The notes beneath the pieces are model-generated. The model worked only from the letters and a program-made list of their open reading frames with translations, was not told the origin of the DNA and ran no database searches. Below are positions 59,138 to 64,000 of a stretch of DNA of 64,000 nt, piece after piece. The stretch covers positions 186,001-250,000 of the forward strand of contig NZ_BAIV01000002.1 in the NCBI RefSeq assembly GCF_000517545.1, in the 5' to 3' direction. Position numbers and translations under genes: made by a program. The first letter of the stretch is position 1. Each line of letters begins with the position of its first letter. This DNA comes from Bacteroides reticulotermitis JCM 10512 (GTDB lineage: Bacteria > Bacteroidota > Bacteroidia > Bacteroidales > Bacteroidaceae).

Positions 59138-59156
59138 TAATTTTGTAGTATATTTG
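59138..59156 (+). promoter_or_regulatory. Tandem -7 boxes for the HU-wHTH gene
   Basis: TAATTTTG (59138-59145) and TATATTTG (59149-59156), both full matches, in the 291-nt divergent gap. Either gives a leader of about 170 nt containing the 44-nt repeats. Confidence 0.45.
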
Positions 59157-59172
59157 GAACAGGAAAGTTCAG

Positions 59173-59260
59173 CAGCCAACCTCTATTGACCGAACAGCCA
59201 ACACCCGTCAGCCGATCAGCCAACCCGCGTTGACAAAACAGCCGACCTAGGTCGACCTCT
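59173..59260. repeat. Two degenerate 44-nt direct repeats in the HU-gene leader
   Basis: Units 59173-59216 and 59217-59260 abut and match at 29 of 44 positions, strongest in CAGCCAACC, TTGAC and AACAGCC. They lie within the likely 5' leader of the HU-wHTH gene. Confidence 0.55.
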
Positions 59261-59336
59261 AAACTTCAACGGAGTTTATTCAATAGAACTTCCCCCTAAA
59301 CGAACGATTGAAGTACTTACTTAAAAAGGAAGAATT

Positions 59337-59975
59337 ATGGCTATACTATTTGATTGGTATGAAAATCCGGGCACTCCGGACAATGCAAAACAAAAAAGAT
59401 TCCACCCGCGAATCACGTACAATGGACAAATAAACACGGAAGAACTTAGTCGCAAAATCCAGACTCGCTGTACGCTAAGCGAAACGGACGTAATGGCGGT
59501 TCTCGATGCATTATCTCATGTAATGGGCGAAGAATTAGGCGAAGGCAAACAAGTACATCTTGACGGAATCGGCTATTTCTGTCCTATACTTACCACCACG
59601 GAAGAGATTGGCACCAATACTTCCCGCCGAAACTCGAAAGTCAGACTGAAAAGCATTCAGTTTCGTTCGGATCAGAGACTCAAAAAAGCCATCGGAAACG
59701 TTCATTTGAAACAAGCAAAGAAGAATAGACATTCACCGAAACTGTCGGAGGTAGAAATTGATATGCGATTGAAAGAGTATTTCAGCGAGCACCGAATTCT
59801 GCAACGCATCGATTTTCAGAACTTATCCGGTATGCTTCGAACAACCGCCATGGCGCATATTCGTCGCCTGTGCAAGGAGGGTAAATTGCAAAATATCGGG
59901 TTGCAAAACCAACCCATTTACATTCCATGCGCAGGATTTTACGGTCGATCCAGAGATTATCAACCCGGGCGGTGA
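59337..59975 (+). CDS. HU-HIG type DNA-binding protein with winged-helix C-terminus
   Basis: 212 residues. The N-terminal part (about 1-125) is an HU/IHF-like fold of the Bacteroidales HU-HIG type: KRFHPRITYNGQINTEELS, DVMAVLDALSHVMGEELGEG, VHLDGIGYFCP and RSDQRLKKAIG. The C-terminal part (about 140-205) looks like a small winged helix (EYFSEHRILQRIDFQNLSG, THIRRLCKEGKL-like segment). Unlike canonical 90-residue HU it has this extra domain. A Shine-Dalgarno-like AAGGAAG precedes ATG 59337. Divergent from the DUF3874 gene. May act as a local nucleoid or regulatory protein; function not known. Confidence 0.85.
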   Translation: MAILFDWYENPGTPDNAKQKRFHPRITYNGQINTEELSRKIQTRCTLSETDVMAVLDALSHVMGEELGEGKQVHLDGIGYFCPILTTTEEIGTNTSRRNSKVRLKSIQFRSDQRLKKAIGNVHLKQAKKNRHSPKLSEVEIDMRLKEYFSEHRILQRIDFQNLSGMLRTTAMAHIRRLCKEGKLQNIGLQNQPIYIPCAGFYGRSRDYQPGR

Positions 59976-59982
59976 GAAAACA

Positions 59983-60029
59983 AATGGCTGAAAGACTACC
60001 TTGATTTCCAAGGAGTGCTTTCAGCCATT
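59983..60029. terminator. Bidirectional hairpin between the HU gene and mutL
   Basis: AATGGCTGAAAG (59983-59994) pairs perfectly with 60018-60029, with an inner CCTTG/CAAGG stem. It serves both convergent genes. T-tracts are short on both sides. Confidence 0.65.
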
Positions 60030-60137
60030 ACTTATTATAGATCAAACGATTGCGCGCCAAACTGAAAGCTGAACCCGTTTTCCCAGATCCTTTTTCTTGG
60101 GGGAAACTCCATGCCGGATCATGCCTTCAACGGCAGT

Positions 60138-62036
60138 TTATTTAAACAGTCGTTCGATGTCGTCTTCCTTAATGGTGGTCAATACCGTTTTTCCATCCGG
60201 GGTATAGTTGGGCGACGCACAAGCAAACAAACTATCAACCAGGCTAACCATTTCGTCATTGCTCAACACCTGACCGTAAACAATAGCCGCCGCGCGTGCC
60301 AAAGTCAGTGCCAAAATTTGGCGAACTTCCTCCTTGACGTCACTCCCTTTCTCGATAGCGGTATGCACCATGTTGCGAACCAGTTCGACAGGATTCAGCC
60401 CTTCAATACCTGAAGGGATTCCGTTAATGGCATAGCTTCCGCCACCCAAATTGCTCAAATCAAATCCCACAGCGGACAAATCGTCCACCAACCCATCCAA
60501 CACAGCGGCTTCGGAAGCCGGCAACTGGATAATTTCGGGGAACAGGACTCCCTGAGCTACGCCTTGTTTCTGGCTAATCTGTACCATATAGCGATCGAAA
60601 AGAACACGTACATGTGCCCGATGCTGATCGATCAGCATGAGTCCGGACTTCACGGAAGTGAGAATAAAGCGCCCTTTAAACTGTAGGTGCAGATTTCCTT
60701 TCTCAATCACGGAATCAGCATATAAGTTAGAAGATGCCCCCGACACGGCAGAGAGCTGACTCTCTTCACCGGAAGGCAGGGTTTCGACCGATTCGTCTTC
60801 CCACTCATCGTCGGGTTGTGGAGCGTTCATCTTGCTGGCTTTGGTCAGTCCGCTATATAAATCTTCCCAATCCACTTTCTGGCGCTCATAGCTTCCTCCT
60901 CCGCCACCTCCACTTCCACCCGAAGATGGTTTGAAAGGATTGAAGTCGGAATTATAGTGTACCTGCGGTGGGGCAGGTGGCAGATTTTGTTCGAAAGCCG
61001 GAATATCGGGCATATCTTCCGTATCAAAGTCAATAGATGGTATGGCACTGGATTTTCCCAAAGCTTCCTTAACAGCAGCTGAAAGGATTTGCCAGATGGC
61101 CTGCTCATTCTCAAATTTAATCTCCGTTTTAGTAGGATGGATGTTCACATCAATATTTGCCGGATCGACCTCAAAGTAGAGGAAATAGGACACCTGTTCA
61201 CCGCTGGGAATCAATTGTTCGTAGGCTTCCATCACGGCTCGGTGGAAATAAGGATGCCGCATGTATCGCCCGTTGACGAAGAAGTACTGATGTGCTCCCT
61301 TCTTGCGGGCAGTTTCCGGTTTTGCTACATACCCGGACACACTGATCATTGTAGTGTTAACTTCGACATTCAATAATTGCTGATTCAGCTTCTTACCAAA
61401 TACGGCCAAAATACGCTGACGCAAAGGGGAAGCGGGTAGATTGAACAGCTCGGAATCATTGCTATAAAGGCTAAAAGACACTTCGGGGTGTACGAGCGCA
61501 ATGCGTTCGAACTCCGTCAGAATATTGCTCAACTCAGTCGAGTTGGCCTTCAGGAACTTGCGACGCGCCGGAATATTGAAGAACAGGTTCTTTACTGAGA
61601 AGTTACTACCCTTGGAACAGGAAATAGGCTCTTGAGTTTCCACTCTCGAAGCAGCTACCACGAGCCGGGTTCCTAATTCGTCGGACTCTTGCCGGGTTTT
61701 CAACTCGACTTCCGCCACAGCGGCAATAGAAGCTAACGCCTCACCTCGGAAACCCATCGTACGCAAAGCGAACAGATCATTGGCTTCCCGTATTTTGGAA
61801 GTCGCATGACGCTCAAAAGAGAGTCGTGCATCCATCTCTGACATTCCTTTCCCGTCATCGATAACCTGCATGCCGGTCTTTCCGGCATCGGTTACCAGCA
61901 CGTGTATATTTTGAGCTTCAGCATCTATAGCATTCTCCACCAGCTCTTTAATTACAGAAGCCGGGCGCTGTATCACTTCACCGGCAGCTATCTGATTGGC
62001 TACCGAATCGGGTAACAAATGAATTATATCACTCAT
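60138..62036 (-). CDS. mutL: DNA mismatch repair protein MutL
   Basis: Links mismatch recognition by MutS to strand removal. 632 residues: GHKL ATPase ([48 protein letters not shown]), transducer domain (NVHPTK-like [14 protein letters not shown]), a Gly/Ser-rich linker (about 360-385) and a C-terminal dimerization domain. The endonuclease motif DQHA(X)2E(X)4E of nicking MutL proteins is here [12 protein letters not shown], lacking both Glu residues, so this MutL is probably not a nuclease of the standard kind. Between OstA-like and convergent HU gene; 69 nt after the OstA-like stop. Confidence 0.96.
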   Translation of the reverse strand: MSDIIHLLPDSVANQIAAGEVIQRPASVIKELVENAIDAEAQNIHVLVTDAGKTGMQVIDDGKGMSEMDARLSFERHATSKIREANDLFALRTMGFRGEALASIAAVAEVELKTRQESDELGTRLVVAASRVETQEPISCSKGSNFSVKNLFFNIPARRKFLKANSTELSNILTEFERIALVHPEVSFSLYSNDSELFNLPASPLRQRILAVFGKKLNQQLLNVEVNTTMISVSGYVAKPETARKKGAHQYFFVNGRYMRHPYFHRAVMEAYEQLIPSGEQVSYFLYFEVDPANIDVNIHPTKTEIKFENEQAIWQILSAAVKEALGKSSAIPSIDFDTEDMPDIPAFEQNLPPAPPQVHYNSDFNPFKPSSGGSGGGGGGSYERQKVDWEDLYSGLTKASKMNAPQPDDEWEDESVETLPSGEESQLSAVSGASSNLYADSVIEKGNLHLQFKGRFILTSVKSGLMLIDQHRAHVRVLFDRYMVQISQKQGVAQGVLFPEIIQLPASEAAVLDGLVDDLSAVGFDLSNLGGGSYAINGIPSGIEGLNPVELVRNMVHTAIEKGSDVKEEVRQILALTLARAAAIVYGQVLSNDEMVSLVDSLFACASPNYTPDGKTVLTTIKEDDIERLFK

Positions 62037-62105
62037 AATCGGTTAAAAATTGCTTGGGGTTATTTCATATCATTCAATAAAAGTAGGAACACCACCTTTT
62101 CCAAC

Positions 62106-63839
62106 TTACTTCATATTAATCAAATTGCGCTTATCGGTCTTCGGGCGCCTATCGGTGGTAGGTTTCAAACCTTCACCCTCCTTCTTACCACGCCAGTTAA
62201 ATATATCGTCTTTATCCAACGGCCGCACATAATCAAACCACGCAAAGGTGGGCAACCGCAATTTATCAGCTGGTATCTGATCCATCGGATACATCGTACC
62301 GTTGGACTTGCCAATCAACTTGGCTCTTTCCATCTTACGATCTTTGATGTAAATGTGCATCAAACTACCTTCGCCGGAGTTGAAACCAACCATTGCGCTA
62401 TCTCGCTCTTCGGGATAAAAAGCAATCAGCACGTTGCCGATCACCTCGACCCGGCGCATATCGCCATTCTCAAAGTAGGCTTTCATCTCCTTGCCGGATA
62501 CTTGATTGTAGTGAAGCGTATCTTTCATTTCCACAGTCAGTGCCTGATTGATGATATGTGCCCAGTTGATGGTGCTATCGTTCATGTAAATCTTAATTTC
62601 TTCACCCAAAAGTTGCTGCCCTTCGTTCCAAAGGATCGGGTCGCGGTACATAGTCATGCAGGAGTCTTTGGAAATGTACACCAATGAGTCGCATACACCC
62701 TGAACATCCGTGCGATACATACGTACCTTGTGGTACGCTTTCATAATGCGATACAACGAATCCGTATTCAAGTTGTAAGAGACCAGCTGCAAGGTATCGC
62801 CATGGAGAAACAGGCTATCACCCTGCGAATAGTCGATTGCCACGGCACGCTTTGTAGCAAAGGCCGAATCGGTCAGCTCGTTGTAGAAACAATAATCACC
62901 CGTCAACAAGTTTTTGTTGACAGTATCGGTCATCACCACATTGTCAAACGCTTCTCCATAACCAATCTTGCGGTCGTAGTACAAACTGTCGCCGGTCATC
63001 TTCTTCCCTTCGTTGGTCAGCACGGAACGCTCTAACAACTCCGCTTGCTCGGTTAGCGTATTATAAAATCCCAACTCTGAGTAGATGTGGTTGTTATCAC
63101 TCACAATATTTGAGGGGCCAAGTATGTTGGCTATCTTCGAGAAGGTGTTGTATTTCAACGTATCAGATGTAAGTACGAACTTCGGGTTGACCAATTTCAC
63201 ATCGTGATTGAACACCGATTGCTTGGTAGCCGGGCTGTATTCTCCCCAGTCGGAAGTCAGCACATTCTCTTCATCCATCAGGGTTCCCCCTTCAAAATAG
63301 TAGCCGATATCATACAGACGGTCGTAGTTGAGACTATCGGTCAGCAGCGTTGTATTGCGGTTGATCATCTTTACGTTCTCACGCAGTTGCGCAATCTGTG
63401 TCATCCCGTCGTAGTAGAGGTAATCACCGTAGATAAACAAGGTATCACCTTGCTCCATCCGAACGTTGCTGAATGCTTCCACCGAGTTGGTCTTTTCGAA
63501 GATGAGCGCACTGTCACAGTACATATACATACTGTCGTGGCGCAGCTTGACATGACCTACGAGTACCTGCACATCGGGACGGGATAGTTTATTGGCTTGC
63601 CCCTCATCCGCATGCAACAGGAAGACTTTTGTTTTCTTATTCTCCGGCTTTTTCTTCGGTTTGTTGGCTTCCGCCGCCTTTCCGTCAGCGGGCTTTGCCG
63701 CCGAATTAGTCGTTTTTTTACCTTGCGCCGTAGGCTTCACTTGCGCCACAAGACATACACCAAACAGGCATAGAAAGCCTATTAAGAGCCATCTATGCCT
63801 GTCTTGTTGTTTATTTGGTTTCTTGTTTGCTTTCAGCAT
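62106..63839 (-). CDS. OstA/LptA-like outer-membrane biogenesis protein
   Basis: 577 residues with an N-terminal membrane/signal helix (about 18-33, WLLIGFLCLFGVCLVAQ), a Lys/Ala-rich linker and then OstA-type beta-jellyroll repeats (VQVLVGHVKLRHDSMYMYCDSALIF, SNVRMEQGDTLFIYGDYLYYDG, LRENVKMINRNTTLLTDSLNYD, each read in parts). The family is related to LptA/LptD lipopolysaccharide transport. In Bacteroidota the gene commonly lies between a PpiC-type isomerase and mutL, as here. A role in envelope or LPS assembly is inferred from the family. Confidence 0.88.
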   Translation of the reverse strand: MLKANKKPNKQQDRHRWLLIGFLCLFGVCLVAQVKPTAQGKKTTNSAAKPADGKAAEANKPKKKPENKKTKVFLLHADEGQANKLSRPDVQVLVGHVKLRHDSMYMYCDSALIFEKTNSVEAFSNVRMEQGDTLFIYGDYLYYDGMTQIAQLRENVKMINRNTTLLTDSLNYDRLYDIGYYFEGGTLMDEENVLTSDWGEYSPATKQSVFNHDVKLVNPKFVLTSDTLKYNTFSKIANILGPSNIVSDNNHIYSELGFYNTLTEQAELLERSVLTNEGKKMTGDSLYYDRKIGYGEAFDNVVMTDTVNKNLLTGDYCFYNELTDSAFATKRAVAIDYSQGDSLFLHGDTLQLVSYNLNTDSLYRIMKAYHKVRMYRTDVQGVCDSLVYISKDSCMTMYRDPILWNEGQQLLGEEIKIYMNDSTINWAHIINQALTVEMKDTLHYNQVSGKEMKAYFENGDMRRVEVIGNVLIAFYPEERDSAMVGFNSGEGSLMHIYIKDRKMERAKLIGKSNGTMYPMDQIPADKLRLPTFAWFDYVRPLDKDDIFNWRGKKEGEGLKPTTDRRPKTDKRNLINMK

Positions 63840-63865
63840 ATTATAGTTAAGCTGTTATAAACTCA

Positions 63866-64000
63866 TCAATCATTCTTGACCCATCCCGGATATTTGAAGT
63901 CGCATTTCTGCCAGTTTTCATTGATGCGTACATACGTGTGTTTCTGTTTGTTGAGAATCCACTTGTGCAGCATTTCGTCCCGGCGTTTGTCCATTACGAT
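63866..64000 (-). CDS. C-terminus of a PpiC/SurA-type peptidyl-prolyl isomerase (partial)
   Basis: The last 44 residues of a gene entering from the right edge: KHTYVRINENWQKCDFKYPGWVKND. The ending VxINxxWxxCxFKYPGW and the position before the OstA-like gene fit the periplasmic isomerase usually encoded there in Bacteroides. No isomerase motif itself is inside the window, so the call rests on context and tail similarity. Confidence 0.6.
   Translation of the reverse strand: MVMDKRRDEMLHKWILNKQKHTYVRINENWQKCDFKYPGWVKND

Overview
The window looks like a chromosomal segment of a gut-type Bacteroidales bacterium, most likely Bacteroides or a close relative. Evidence: two one-piece hybrid two-component regulators, a SusC/SusD pair with many glycoside hydrolase families, DUF4249 and DUF3874 proteins, HU-wHTH proteins, an OstA-like/MutL gene order, and promoters of the Bacteroides type (TAnnTTTG -7 box, sometimes with TTTG about 20 bases upstream). 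Species cannot be decided from the sequence alone.

Layout. 1-7.4 kb (minus strand): a uronic-acid polysaccharide locus made of a DUF4962/heparinase II-III type lyase, a GH88 unsaturated glucuronyl hydrolase and the hybrid regulator HTCS1 (cut by the window edge). 7.6-12.2 kb: housekeeping genes purB, an RluB/RsuA-type pseudouridine synthase with a huge repetitive N-terminal tail, and asnS. 12.3-19.5 kb: a GH2 glycosidase and the intact regulator HTCS2. 19.6-26.4 kb: a compact co-directional cluster: LytS-type kinase, LytTR regulator, AraC regulator, membrane-anchored 2x[4Fe-4S] ferredoxin, TonB receptor, DUF4249 lipoprotein, DUF4405 membrane protein. 26.4-28.8 kb: no intact gene, but structured repeats, hairpins, a decayed aldo/keto reductase and a possible small RNA. 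28.8-46.9 kb: a polysaccharide utilization locus in two convergent arms, GH31-GH43-GH31-GH97 on plus and susC-susD-GH115-GH28 on minus. The enzyme set (alpha-xylosidase, alpha-galactosidase-like GH97, arabinofuranosidase-like GH43, alpha-glucuronidase) fits debranching of a complex glucuronoarabinoxylan-like hemicellulose, with GH28 as an unexpected pectin-type member. 47.2-50.05 kb: an AT-rich mini-island (HsdR-N nuclease, small secreted protein, XRE regulator) bracketed by a 46-nt direct repeat beside two tRNA-Val genes. 50.3-64 kb: maltose acetyltransferase-like, yaaA, carB (with an attenuator-like leader), trpS, a methyltransferase, a VirE/DUF3874 ATPase divergent from an HU-wHTH protein, mutL, an OstA-like gene and the end of a PpiC-type isomerase.

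How it works together. The GH2 promoter and the susC promoter carry the same operator (two ATGTT boxes 21 nt apart) at exactly the same distance from their -7 boxes, and the GH31 promoter has a weaker copy in the same register. This suggests that HTCS2, next to GH2, controls GH2 and both arms of the distant locus as one regulon.

Caution. At least thirteen single-base-type frameshifts interrupt ten otherwise well conserved genes, including carB and asnS. Most are explained by loss of one base from a run of two to four identical bases, so I read them as sequence errors rather than gene death. Such genes are given as one feature over their whole span.
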